A DNA stretch of 20,031 nt from Heterotrichella gracilis (GCA_032358255.1 JAULBX010029666.1:1-20031); one strand, 5' to 3'. Positions 9,482 to 20,031 are shown, counted from the stretch's first letter. Program-made: numbers and translations. The notes: generated by a model not told the origin, from the sequence alone.

Positions 9482-10105
9482 TTATTTCAAAGGAAATTGC
9501 ATTGAAGATATAAGAGATTTTATTTGATCCGAATTACTGGTTGATAATACTATCGTAATGTTTAAACCTTTTATGTGTTCAAAAAAATCAAAATGATTTT
9601 CTAATTCGGGGAAAAGTAATAAGTTCTCAATACCTAAAGTATAAGTATTTGGGTTTTTAAAATTTTGACTAGAATATCCTTTATAATCCCGTAAGCGTGG
9701 TAATAATATTGTTACCAATTTATCCAAAAAAGTAAACATTTTTTGCTTTTTCAAAGTTATTTTACAACCTATATATTGATTTTTTTTTAATTTAAAGCTA
9801 GCTATAGATTTTTTTGCTTTTGTAATTTTTAATTTTTGACCACTAATTAATTCCAAAGCTAATAATAGAGGTATTAAATATTTTTTATCAGTAATAATCA
9901 TACTAGATGAAACATTTATAATAATTTTTTTAAATTGGGGCAATGTCATTATATTTTGTATATTATAATTATATATTAAATCTTTTGATGTAATTTTTTC
10001 AAAATAGTTTTTCAATCTATTAGATTGAAAATTTAAAGAATCTTTTTTTAAAAAAGATTTTGAAAAAAAATAATTATTGTTTTTTTTTATATTGGAGAAA
10101 TTCAT
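9482..10105 (-). CDS. rpl5: Ribosomal protein L5
   Basis: The 207-residue L5 protein of the large subunit binds 5S rRNA in the central protuberance, so it fits with the rrn5 gene nearby. Visible family features: NIMTLPQFKKIIINVSSS (the IMQVPRLEKIVVN-like segment, residues ~50-68), LELISGQKLKITKAKKSIASFKLKKNQYIGCKITLK (~85-120), LPRLRDYKGYSSQNF (~135-150) and the final ITIVLSTSNSDQIKSL (~185-200). The N-terminus has about 25 extra Asn/Lys-rich residues before the usual start of the family. A later start is not obvious, because the next useful Met (NIM) is already inside the domain. The spacer to rps11 upstream contains two hairpins, and a hairpin directly follows the stop. Confidence 0.95.
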   Translation of the reverse strand: MNFSNIKKNNNYFFSKSFLKKDSLNFQSNRLKNYFEKITSKDLIYNYNIQNIMTLPQFKKIIINVSSSMIITDKKYLIPLLLALELISGQKLKITKAKKSIASFKLKKNQYIGCKITLKKQKMFTFLDKLVTILLPRLRDYKGYSSQNFKNPNTYTLGIENLLLFPELENHFDFFEHIKGLNITIVLSTSNSDQIKSLISSMQFPLK

Positions 10106-10479
10106 AAAAATAATTACATTTTTAAATTTTTTATTTACTAATTAACATAAAGCGATTCATTTTAGTAAAAAATTAAAGAAAAATACTAATGAACAAAGTA
10201 AAAGAAAAATACAATACTTTGATTATTAGTATTGTACTTTTCTAATAATTTTTACTAAGTTTTTAAATTTGAAAATTTTGACCACTTTGGTAAAGCTTTG
10301 GTAAAGCTTTCAACTTTGATACATCAAAATGTTTTATTAAATAGAAATTCTTTTTCTTTAAAATAGAAAAAAAAAAATAAAAGCTTATTTATTTAAGTAG
10401 TTATGCTTTTTAAAATCTATATTTTTTTTATTACACCAAAATAAAAAGCATAACTACTTTGAAGTAATTTGCAAAAAAA
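10106..10479. other. Spacer between rps11 and rpl5 with two hairpins and a repeat
   Basis: It contains an 18-bp stem with a 29-nt loop (10395-10412/10442-10459) 20 bases after the rps11 stop, and a second imperfect stem at 10203-10243. Bases 10288-10310 are a 23-nt exact inverted copy of 15956-15978 (CTTTGGTAAAG type). No ORF was seen. Confidence 0.75.
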
Positions 10480-10863
10480 TTACACACGGCGTTGTTTTGA
10501 TGCTCGGCAACCATTATGAGCAATACTTGTACAATCTTTTATTTTTAATAAAGTAATACCACTTTTATAAATAGCTCTAATAGAACTTTCTTTACCAAAA
10601 CCGAGGCCTTTAATATCTACATAAACTGAATTAAATCCTAATTTCAGTGCTCGAAAAGCTACTTTTTCTGATGCGGCTTGTGCTGCGTATGTTGTCGATT
10701 TTCGAGAATTTTTAAATCCTAAAGAACCACAAGAAACCCAATATAAAGTATTACCCTGCAAATCTGTGAGCGTTAGTATCGTATTATTTTTTGTGCATTT
10801 AATATGAATAAATCCTACATTTTTTTTTTTTTGGAATTTATCTATTTTAAAATTTTTTTTCAT
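10480..10863 (-). CDS. rps11: Ribosomal protein S11
   Basis: The 127-residue S11 protein of the small-subunit platform contacts mRNA near the E site. Conserved parts are NNTILTLTDLQGNTLYWVSCGSLGF (residues ~26-50), STTYAAQAASEKVAFRALKLGFNSVYVDIKGLGFGKESSIRAI (~56-100) and the basic end HNGCRASKQRRV. Length is typical. The first ~15 residues are a short Lys-rich extension. It starts 14 bases after the rps10 stop, so the two are probably translated from one transcript, and a strong hairpin follows its own stop. Identification is firm. Confidence 0.97.
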   Translation of the reverse strand: MKKNFKIDKFQKKKNVGFIHIKCTKNNTILTLTDLQGNTLYWVSCGSLGFKNSRKSTTYAAQAASEKVAFRALKLGFNSVYVDIKGLGFGKESSIRAIYKSGITLLKIKDCTSIAHNGCRASKQRRV

Positions 10864-10877
10864 ATTTAACTCTTTTT

Positions 10878-11210
10878 TTATTTGTAATAATTGGAAAAAG
10901 ATAATATAATTTTTATTTCAACACCCGCTAATTTGAAATTTTTTAATATATTAAAAAGAAAAAATAAATTTGATATACTACTTATGTGTATTTTAATATA
11001 TGCCTTAAATTTTTTTATTTCGAATTGTTCCCTAGATTTTTTATCAATATGTGGAGATCTTAATACCGTCATTTTAGTTCTAGTAATTGGAAAGTAAAAA
11101 GTAGTTAGTAACTGACAATTTAATAATAAACACAATTTATGCAGTATGTTTACATTTTTTTTTAAATAAAAAATATCGAAGGATTTTAAATAAATAGATA
11201 TTTGTGGCAT
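10878..11210 (-). CDS. rps10: Ribosomal protein S10
   Basis: The 110-residue S10 protein is in the small-subunit head. The hallmark TVLRSPHIDKKSREQFEIKKFKAYIKI (residues ~48-74) is nearly the bacterial consensus. The N-terminal ISIYLKSFDIFYL matches the IRLKAFDH region, and PITRTK the loop before the hallmark. The C-terminus is Phe/Lys/Asn-rich. The length agrees with other organelle S10 proteins. It lies directly upstream of rps11 with a 14-base gap. rps10 is kept in only some green-algal and plant mitochondrial genomes. Confidence 0.95.
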   Translation of the reverse strand: MPQISIYLKSFDIFYLKKNVNILHKLCLLLNCQLLTTFYFPITRTKMTVLRSPHIDKKSREQFEIKKFKAYIKIHISSISNLFFLFNILKNFKLAGVEIKIILSFSNYYK

Positions 11211-11709
11211 ATTTTTTATACTTTTTTATATAGACTATATAATAAATATCTCTAAAAAAAAAAAAATCGAAGCCTTTTTTTTTCGAGAAGCTTTACTAGT
11301 AACACTAAAAATAAAAAGCTTTTTATTTTTATTGTACTAGCCTAAAGGATTACACTTCGTTTTTATAATTGTTAAACTTTATACTTCACTTTTATAAAAA
11401 GAAAATAAAAGCTTTTTTTTTATTGTAGTTTAAAAAGAAAGATACTTTTTTTGTTTTTTTTAGAAAAGTATTCTTTAAACTTTTATGTACTATAGTAATT
11501 AATTAAAGTTTTTAAAAATAAATGATTTATTATAAATTAAAAATATTTTTCTTTACTTTTCGTTTATTTTTAAAAGGATTCTTTAAAAGAAAAAAAACAT
11601 AATGCTAGTACAAAGTACAAGAAAAAGCGTTTATATAAAAAAAACTAATAATAAAAATAAAAACTCTTCTCTATTTATATTAAAAACTTTTGTAAAAAGT
11701 CTTTTTTTT
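11211..11709. other. Spacer between rpl10 and rps10
   Basis: It consists of 499 bases of A/T-rich DNA. The main structure is a hairpin at about 11296-11340 with a perfect A/T core (11306-11331, AAAAAGCTTTTT centre) and an ACTAG outer stem with a bulge. A CGAGAAGCTT motif at 11284 recurs near 13027. No ORF or RNA gene was recognised. Confidence 0.6.
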
Positions 11710-12357
11710 TTAAGCTACGTTTGTCTTTTTACTAAGTAAAGAACGTAATATAAAAATTAATTTATAAGTATAAATATTTAAATAAGATAAATTATATACT
11801 TTTTTAAATAGTAAAATAGTATATATATAACTTTTTATATAATTAATAAAATGACTATAAATACTTGAATTTAACTGTAGTAAATAATTAAAATCTAAAT
11901 GTGTAATTTTTTGATTTTTTATTTCTCCACCTATTAAAACGAATTTTTTATATTTTTTTAAACTAGTATGTAATTTTTGTAAACAATCAAAAGATTCACA
12001 TGTGGCAATTAAAGTAGGGCCTTGATAAAGTACATTTAAATTTTTCATTTTATTTCTAGTAATTTTTTGTTTATTATCACAATATGCTGTATCAAAAGGT
12101 AAATTTAAAGATATTTTTTTTTTTAATTTGTATATATTTTTTTTTAAATACAAAGTTTTGTACTCTACTAAGTTATTATTTAAAGTTCTTTTATTTTTTA
12201 TTTTTAAAATTTTTATTTGAGTATTAGATAAATCTTTTTTTAATGATATCCAATCAAAAGCATTCATATTGTTATAATGATATAACAATATAATAGGTTT
12301 TTTTAAGATAAATTTTTTTATTTTTTTAGTTGTAATTATTTTTTTTAAATCTACCAT
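11710..12357 (-). CDS. rpl10: Ribosomal protein L10 (divergent)
   Basis: This 215-residue protein is best read as L10, the base of the L7/L12 stalk on the large subunit. Supporting segments are LLYHYNNMNAFDWISLKKDL (residues ~23-42, like the conserved VFYHYNGLS.W..LRK of organelle L10), IKILKIKNK, and YQGPTLIATCESFDCLQKLHTSLKKYKKFVLIGGEI (~110-145, like the GPTLI...L..F...KKF.V.GG.. region). A 50-residue Lys/Leu/Asn-rich stretch between them and a Tyr/Ile-rich tail are poorly conserved. It sits among other ribosomal-protein genes on the same strand. Mitochondrial rpl10 is often left as an unnamed ORF because it diverges so fast. A different ribosomal or hypothetical protein is possible but less likely. 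Confidence 0.8.
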   Translation of the reverse strand: MVDLKKIITTKKIKKFILKKPIILLYHYNNMNAFDWISLKKDLSNTQIKILKIKNKRTLNNNLVEYKTLYLKKNIYKLKKKISLNLPFDTAYCDNKQKITRNKMKNLNVLYQGPTLIATCESFDCLQKLHTSLKKYKKFVLIGGEIKNQKITHLDFNYLLQLNSSIYSHFINYIKSYIYTILLFKKVYNLSYLNIYTYKLIFILRSLLSKKTNVA

Positions 12358-12733
12358 TATCGTTTTCTTTATATAATGTACTGCAAAATAAAAAATACTA
12401 CTAATCTTAGTATATAAAAAAGAGCTAAAACTTTTTTCCTAAAAGTACAAGTTTTTCTATATTTTAAAGTTAATCGCTACTGTAATACTTTTAGTATTAC
12501 AGTAGCGAAAGAAAAACTCTTTATAGAAAAATTCTTTTTCTAAGAATGAAAGACTTTTATATTTTATTTATTTTTTTATAAAAAACACAGTACTTTTAAT
12601 TAATTTTTTAAAAAATGGAAAAAATAATGTAGTATTTTAGTGTTCAAATACACTTATGTATGGTTATTTATGTTTAATTCTGTAAAAAAAAATTTATAGT
12701 GAAACTCTTTTACTTTACTATTATCAAATAAAA
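12358..12733. other. Spacer between rps19 and rpl10 with a 16-bp hairpin
   Basis: It holds a perfect 16-bp stem at 12474-12489/12493-12508 with a TTT loop, containing CGCTACTGTAATAC. It is the only compact structure in the 376-base spacer. The rest is A/T-rich without ORFs. Confidence 0.75.
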
Positions 12734-12958
12734 TTATTTTTTTTTTTTATGTATAGGTTTTTTTCTAGTAGTAGAAAATTCACCAAATCTATGACCAATT
12801 ATATCTTCTGAAATTTTTAAAGATATAAAATTTTTACCATTATAAATTAAAAAAGTCTTTCCTAAAAATTTTGGAAGGATTAAGGAACGGCGGGAATATA
12901 TTTTAGTACTATTTACTGCTATTTCACAGAAAGGTCCTTTCCATAAAGATCTTGTCAT
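12734..12958 (-). CDS. rps19: Ribosomal protein S19
   Basis: The 74-residue S19 protein is in the small-subunit head near the A-site tRNA. It begins [11 protein letters not shown], the family start, followed by [50 protein letters not shown]. This includes the diagnostic RRS.I.P.F.G, VYNGK.F....I.E.M.GH..GEF..TRK pattern. It ends in a short Lys-rich tail. rps19 normally precedes rps3 and rpl16, but here rpl10 follows, and rps3 lies elsewhere on the opposite strand. Confidence 0.97.
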   Translation of the reverse strand: MTRSLWKGPFCEIAVNSTKIYSRRSLILPKFLGKTFLIYNGKNFISLKISEDIIGHRFGEFSTTRKKPIHKKKK

Positions 12959-13675
12959 ATAAAGCTACTTTTTAATATTATAATTTTTTTTTTTCTAAAA
13001 CAGTACAAGAAACTTTTATAAATTTTAGCTTCTCGAAGAAAATATTTTTCTTTATTTTGGTCATAAGCTTTTCTAAAATAGAAATGGTATTACAGTAGAT
13101 CATTTTTATTTTACTTTTTGCAAAGCACCATCCTTTAAAAATAAAAACGAAGTGTAAGATTTTAGCCTACTATTTTACTTTTTCTTCGAGAAAAAGCATC
13201 ATTACTTTTTTACTTTACTTCGAGGATAGAGAATACTTTTGTATAAGAATAGTTATACTTTTCAATTATACGACACTTTTTAATTATTTTTATAGCAAAA
13301 AAGAGTTTTTTTAAATAAAATTATTGTGAAAAGTAAAAGTAATATTTTAATAAAATATCTTTCTAGAGCAAAAAAAATTAAACTTGTACTTTAGTGTTGT
13401 ACAAAGTCAAAAAGAGTTATTAAAGTATAAAAAAAAAGAACTGGTCGCTCTGCAAATACTCATAGAATAAATTTTATTTTTATGAGTGCTTTTACTTTAA
13501 CAAAAAAAAATATAATGAAACTTCCTTGCCGTATATGAATAATACATTTAATAAAAGTAGCTATTTTATTTTTATAAAATTTATTCTATGAGTATTTGCA
13601 GAGCGACCAGCTCTTTTAAAGTAGAAAAAAATAAAATACATTTTTTAATGCTTTTATAATGATATTTTTACAAAT
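12959..13675. other. Spacer between nad7 and rps19
   Basis: The spacer is 717 bases without ORFs or RNA genes. Its right end holds a 37-bp inverted repeat (separate entry). The remainder is A/T-rich with scattered CTTCGAG motifs (about 13029, 13183, 13209) and a TTTAAAAATAAAA copy at about 13135. Confidence 0.65.
13441..13610. repeat. 37-bp inverted repeat with a ~96-nt loop downstream of nad7
   Basis: Arms 13441-13477 and 13574-13610 are exact reverse complements, beginning CTGGTCGCTCTGCAAATACT. This is the most GC-containing structure in the spacers. It starts 65 bases after the nad7 stop on the - strand. The loop has no ORF. Confidence 0.92.
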
Positions 13676-14872
13676 TTATCTATCTACTTCTCCAAAAACA
13701 ATATCTTGTGTCCCAATTATAGTAACTACATCAGCAAGCATATGGTTACGAGACATAAAATCTAAACCCTGTAAGTGAGCAAACCCGGGGGCTCGTATTT
13801 TACATCGATAAGGGCGATTACTTCCATTACTTACTAAATAAACACCAAATTCTCCTTTTGGTGCTTCTACACCAAAATAGGTTTCTCCTGTTGGTACTGT
13901 AAAACCTTCTGTATATATTTTAAAATGATGAATAAGAGATTCCATTGATTGTTTCATTTGTGTTCTAGAAGGTGGTGTAATTTTTTTATCATCTATTTTA
14001 ATTAATCCTGAAGGTATTTTATTCAAGCATTGCATTATAATTTTTAAACTTTGTCGCATTTCTTCAATTCTAATTAAATATCGATCATAACAGTCACCTT
14101 TTGTTCCTACTGGTATATCAAAATCAAGTAACTGGTATATATCGTATGGTTGTGTTTTTCGAAGATCCCAACGAACCCCAGATCCGCGTAACATTACACC
14201 AGAAAATCCCCAGTCAAGTGCTTCAGCTCCTGAAACATTTCCAATATCTACTAAACGTTGTTTCCAGATTCGATTTACTGTTAACATTTCTTCCAGCTCA
14301 TCAATACGTGAAGCAAATTGTTGTGTAAATTTAAAAATATCTTCAGATAATCCTAAAGGTATATCCTGTGAAACACCTCCAGGGCGGATATACGCTGCAT
14401 GCATTCTAGCTCCTGAAACTCTTTCATAAAATTCCATAAGTTTTTCACGTTCTTCAAAAGCCCATAAAAAAGGGGTTAAAGCTCCAACATCCATAGAATG
14501 ACAAGTTAAAGCTAATAAATGATTTAATATTCTGGTAATTTCGGCAAATAATACTCTAATATATTGTGCTCTTAGGGGTATTTCACAATGTAATAATTTT
14601 TCTACGGCTAGAGAATATGCTTGTTCTTGGCACATCATAGAAACATAATCTAAACGATCAAAATAAGGTAATGCTTGTATATATGTTTTATATTCTATTA
14701 ATTTTTCAGTACCTCTATGTAATAAACCTATATGAGGATCAGCACGTTGAACTACTTCACCATTCATTTCTAAAACTAAACGTAATACTCCATGCGCTGC
14801 GGGATGTTGTGGGCCGAAATTAATAGTAAAATTTTTTATTTTTTTCGGAGTAATTGCTTTTTCTATTGCCAT
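13676..14872 (-). CDS. nad7: NADH dehydrogenase subunit 7 (complex I 49-kDa subunit)
   Basis: This 398-residue subunit of the peripheral arm of complex I lines the quinone pocket. It begins [28 protein letters not shown], where the GPQHPAAHG motif (about residues 20-28) carries a quinone-pocket His. Conserved blocks then run through [73 protein letters not shown], and the end [20 protein letters not shown]. Length matches plant Nad7 (about 394). The ATG at 14870-14872 is chosen because it aligns with the family start and has an AAGAAGG sequence about 8 bases upstream. An in-frame upstream extension of 26 residues (from 14950) is hydrophobic and unlike the family. No introns interrupt it. Confidence 0.98.
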   Translation of the reverse strand: MAIEKAITPKKIKNFTINFGPQHPAAHGVLRLVLEMNGEVVQRADPHIGLLHRGTEKLIEYKTYIQALPYFDRLDYVSMMCQEQAYSLAVEKLLHCEIPLRAQYIRVLFAEITRILNHLLALTCHSMDVGALTPFLWAFEEREKLMEFYERVSGARMHAAYIRPGGVSQDIPLGLSEDIFKFTQQFASRIDELEEMLTVNRIWKQRLVDIGNVSGAEALDWGFSGVMLRGSGVRWDLRKTQPYDIYQLLDFDIPVGTKGDCYDRYLIRIEEMRQSLKIIMQCLNKIPSGLIKIDDKKITPPSRTQMKQSMESLIHHFKIYTEGFTVPTGETYFGVEAPKGEFGVYLVSNGSNRPYRCKIRAPGFAHLQGLDFMSRNHMLADVVTIIGTQDIVFGEVDR

Positions 14873-15125
14873 ATGCTTACCTTCTTTTTTAAAAGTAAAA
14901 TAAAAACGAAAAAAATAAAATGAAAGTAGAATTAAAAAAAGAAAATTCAATTTCTTTTACTAGCATTACTTCTTTAATAGAAAAAAATGGTATGCGTAAC
15001 AATTATTTTTTAAAGGAGTAATACTTTAAACTTTTATTGATTCAAAATATTTGCAAAATTATTTAGAAATATTATAAAGAAAATCAATAAAAATTTAGTA
15101 TATATTTTTTTGCTTTTTTTGTCGA

Positions 15126-15198
15126 TATCCCTTATGGGAATTGAACCCATGTTATTACCTTGAAAAAGTAATGTCCTTGACCACTAGACGAAAGGGAC
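15126..15198 (-). tRNA. trnE(uuc): tRNA-Glu (UUC)
   Basis: The 73-nt cloverleaf has acceptor GTCCCTT/AAGGGAT, D arm GTCT...GGAC with a GTGG-containing loop, anticodon stem TTACT/GGTAA with loop TTTTCAA giving UUC, T arm ATGGG TTCAATT CCCAT, and discriminator A. The first acceptor pair is G-U, as in trnM here. It lies between cox1 and nad7 on the same strand and could act as a processing mark between their transcripts. Confidence 0.96.
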
Positions 15199-15541
15199 TT
15201 TTCATTTAATCTTTCGTCAATAAACTTTAAGTCAATTATAATAGTAAAGTAAAAACTTTTAAAATAAAATTGTTTTTATCGCCTACAAGGAAAAAATAAA
15301 AGAAATTATTTAAAAGTAGAATACTTTAATAGAATACTTTAATAGTGGTTTAAAAGCTTTTTTTATTTTTAAAAAGAAAGATACTTTATTATACCTTATA
15401 AAAAATTAAAGGTTTACAAAGTCTTCGAAAGCAGAACAAAAGTAAAAAAAAATTTATAAAAATAAAACTAAAGTATTTCAGCTTTCCAACTAAAAAAGTA
15501 TATATTTAGACTTTGTACAGTTTATCCAAAAACTATTCTTG

Positions 15542-15593
15542 ATTCTATTAAAGTATTCTATTAAAGTATTCTATTAAAGTATTCTATTAAAGT
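15542..15593. repeat. Four 13-nt tandem repeats
   Basis: ATTCTATTAAAGT is repeated four times exactly. It resembles the TATTCTACAAAG 12-nt unit in the L1931 intron, sharing TATTCTA and AAAG. Confidence 0.93.
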
Positions 15594-15924
15594 AGAATAA
15601 TAATTATTTTTATAAAAATGAATGATAAAGTATTAGTCGCGTATGCAAAAAAAAAGTAAGTATATTCTAATAAAAAAGCTAAATGCTTTATTTTTTTTTT
15701 GTCAAAAAAAAGGTTAAAAAAATACATTTTTCTCTATATATTAGACAATATAATTTATTTATTATATAGATAAATTATAATAGTTTAAATAATTTTTAAA
15801 GTGTATAAAAATATAATTATACAATATAAAAAAAATGAAAAACGTTTAAAAAAGACTTTTTTCGCTTTCACTTTAAACAAGCAAATAGTTTTATAGATTT
15901 TAATTTTATTAAAAATCTTAAAGT

Positions 15925-15978
15925 TTTAAAAATAAAAAAAGCTTTAAAAATAAAAAAAGCTTTACCAAAGCTTTACCA
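15925..15978. repeat. 43-bp A/T repeat, copy 2, plus CTTTACCA units
   Basis: Bases 15925-15967 are identical to 3307-3349 in the L2504 intron. The continuation 15956-15978 is an exact inverted copy of 10288-10310 in the rps11-rpl5 spacer. Confidence 0.9.
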
Positions 15979-16210
15979 TCGAAGAAAATTAAAAAAGTGA
16001 AAAAATTTAAACACTAGTAAGGTACAATTAGTAGTAGAAAAAACTAAAAAGTAGAACATTTAATTTAAAATACAAAGCAAAAAAAGTAAAAATACCTTTT
16101 TTATTTTATTGGAGCATTTATCCAAATATTAAATCTTAGTAACGCTGTAAGAAGAAGACTTCAAAAAACTTTTTTTGAAGTCTTACTCTATTTTTTTCAA
16201 ATTTACTTTA

Positions 16211-18436
<2,226 letters not shown>

Positions 18437-18515
18437 AAAAGGAGTCAATCCAACCGCAGGTTCCCCTACGGTTACCTTGTTACGACTTCGCTCTAGTTGC
18501 TGAACAGATCATGAT

Positions 18516-18620
18516 TATTTATTTTTTAAAAAATTTTATATATTTTCTACAAAGTATTGTCGACAAAGTCGACATAGAGCATCAAGCGCTTTATATATAA
18601 AATTTTTTAAAAAATAAATA
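18516..18620. repeat. 27-bp A/T inverted repeat extending SSU helix 44
   Basis: Arms 18516-18542 and 18594-18620 pair perfectly in the place of the middle and tip of helix 44. The loop contains a GTCGAC-AAA-GTCGAC mini-hairpin (about 18560-18574). Confidence 0.92.
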
Positions 18621-19149
18621 CTTTCCAATCCACACAACTTCCGGAGCGTGACGGGCGGGGAGTACAAGGCTCAGGTACGTATTCACCGTGGCGTGCTGAT
18701 CCACGATTACTAGTGATTCCGGCTTCATGTTCTCGAGTTGCAGAGAACAATCTGAACTACGACGATTTTTAGAGATTCGCTCCGACTTTGATCATTGCTG
18801 CTTTTTGTAATCGCCATTGTAACACGTGTGTAGCCCAATTCATAAGGGTCATGAGGACTTGACGTCATCCTTACCTTCCTCCAGTATATCACTGGCAGTA
18901 TGAAAGAAGTTCCTATAGCTTTCTAAAGTATAATAAAAAGAAAGACTATATTGGCAAAATTCCAAAAGGGTTACGCTCGTTAAAGGACTTAACCAAACAT
19001 CTCAAAACACGAGCTGACGACAGCCATGCAACACCTGTAAAATCTTTCTCTTTTTTAGCTTTGACAGCAAAGTAAATTAGCAAAATAAATCGCTTTTAAA
19101 ATAAAAACTTAGAGAGTAAAAATACAATAAAATATTTTTCAAAGTACAA

Positions 19150-19195
19150 TAATTGTAATTTTGTAAAAAAGCTTTAATTGTAATTTTGTAAAAAA
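19150..19195. repeat. Direct repeat of 21 nt in the SSU V6 expansion
   Basis: Bases 19150-19170 and 19175-19195 are identical (TAATTGTAATTTTGTAAAAA plus one A), separated by GCTT. They lie in the part of the SSU gene that replaces variable region V6. Confidence 0.88.
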
Positions 19196-19493
19196 CTTTT
19201 TAAAGTATTAGCGATTTTATTTTTTTTTTGAGCGATACATTCTATTTTACTGGTCAAACAAAGCAATACAAAAGCAAACGGAGATTAAAGATATTATAGC
19301 AAGAATTGGTAAGGTTTTGCGCGTTGTTTCGAATTAAACCACATGTTCCACCACTTGTGTGAGCCCCCGTCTATTCCTTTGAGTTTTAATCTTGCGACCG
19401 TACTCCTCAGGCGGATAATTTAACGCGTTAGCTAACCCACCAAACTAATTTTATTTTTATAGCCTGATAGGGAATTATCATAGTTGACGGCGT

Positions 19494-19527
<34 letters not shown>

Positions 19528-20031
19528 ACGCTTTCGCGCCTCAATGTCAGTAAAGTACCAGAGAATTGCCTTCGCTTTCGGTGTTCCTTCTAATATCAAC
19601 AAATTTTACCTCTCCTCTAGAAATTCCATTCTCCTCTTACTTACTCCAGTAAATAAAAAAATACTAAACGCTACGCATCAAAGTTAAGCTTTGATTTTTT
19701 TTAATGTTTATTTTTTATAAACCATCTACGCGCTCTTTACGCCCAATCATTTTGAATAACGCTTGCCCCTCCCGTATTACCGCGGCTGCTGGCACGAGAT
19801 TGGCCGGGACTTATTCTTTAAGTTTTGTCAAAATCTATACTTAAAAAAAGAGATTTACAACCAATATAGTTGTCTTCACTCACGCGATTTGGCTGGATCA
19901 AGCTTTCGCTCATTGTCCAATATTCCTCACTGCTGCCGCTCGAAAGCGTTTGGGCCGTGTCTCAGTCCCAATGTGGCTGACCATCCTTTTAGACCAGCTA
20001 AGGATCTTTGGCTTGGTGAAGCTTTTATCTC

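Larger units (their letters stand above)
15199..16210. other. 1-kb repeat-rich spacer between cox1 and trnE
   Basis: No ORF was found. It contains a 13-nt tandem repeat (15542-15593) and the second copy of the 43-bp A/T repeat (15925-15967). The latter runs into AAAGCTTTACCA units to 15978. A 13-bp hairpin (16155-16167/16172-16184) lies 26 bases after the cox1 stop. The rest is A/T-rich. Confidence 0.75.
18437..20031 (-). rRNA. rrs: Small-subunit (16S-type) ribosomal RNA, 5' end outside window
   Basis: Reading the - strand from the right edge (about E. coli 245), the landmarks appear in order. They are CCTTAGCTGGTCT, GACTGAGACACGGCCCA, GCAGCAGTGAGGAATATTGG, GTGCCAGCAGCCGCGGTAATAC (530 loop), ATTAGATACCC (790 loop), AAACTCAAAGGAAT, GCATGGCTGTCG, GATGACGTCAAGTC, GGGCTACACACGTG, CGCCCGTCAC, and GTCGTAACAAGGTAACCG with the 3' end GGTTGGATTGACTCC. 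Two segments are expanded with A/T sequence: V6 (about 19045-19285) and helix 44 (about 18512-18625). No intron is seen in the visible part. The 3' end is estimated to within about 5 bases. Confidence 0.96.

Noticed and set aside
14873-14950. 26-codon in-frame extension of nad7
   Set aside because: The extra residues are hydrophobic A/T-type sequence absent from the family. The ATG at 14872 aligns with known starts and has a purine-rich box upstream.

Overview
The window is an AT-rich (poly-A/T-laden) stretch of mitochondrial DNA, most likely from a green alga (Chlorophyta, trebouxiophyte- or prasinophyte-like). The case rests on several things: plant-like Atp9, Nad7 and Cox1 proteins with the standard code (TGG for Trp, TGA used as a stop); a bacterial-type ribosomal protein set (rps3, rps10, rps11, rps19, rpl5, rpl10) still encoded in the organelle; a mitochondrial 5S rRNA gene; and group I introns at classic algal LSU sites (E. 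coli 1931 and 2504). The exact lineage is inference.

Layout, left to right. The 3' part of rps3 lies on the + strand (1-1014) and ends in a 35-bp hairpin. After about 1.7 kb of gene-free AT-rich DNA comes the large-subunit rRNA gene on the - strand (about 2716-7790), interrupted by two group I introns. The L2504 intron (3112-4481) carries a broken two-motif LAGLIDADG endonuclease gene. The L1931 intron (5095-5867) carries an intact single-motif (I-CreI-like) endonuclease gene that reads to the very end of the intron. Still on the - strand follow trnM(CAU), rrn5, atp9, rpl5, rps11, rps10, rpl10, rps19, nad7, trnE(UUC), cox1, and the small-subunit rRNA gene, which runs off the right edge at roughly E. 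coli position 245.

The genes serve two jobs: respiratory-chain/ATP-synthase subunits (cox1, nad7, atp9) and the organelle's translation machinery (three rRNAs, two tRNAs, six ribosomal proteins). Only rps3 is on the + strand, so everything else in view could be expressed by leftward transcription.

The spacers are unusual. Perfect or near-perfect stem-loops sit just after most stop codons, and one of them, a 112-bp perfect palindrome, includes the end of atp9. Short A/T-rich repeat families are scattered through spacers, introns, rRNA expansion segments and the broken endonuclease gene. The rRNAs carry changes in normally near-universal bases, including what looks like a compensated swap in the decoding region of the SSU rRNA. 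I found no CRISPR array, insertion sequence or clearly new multi-gene system.
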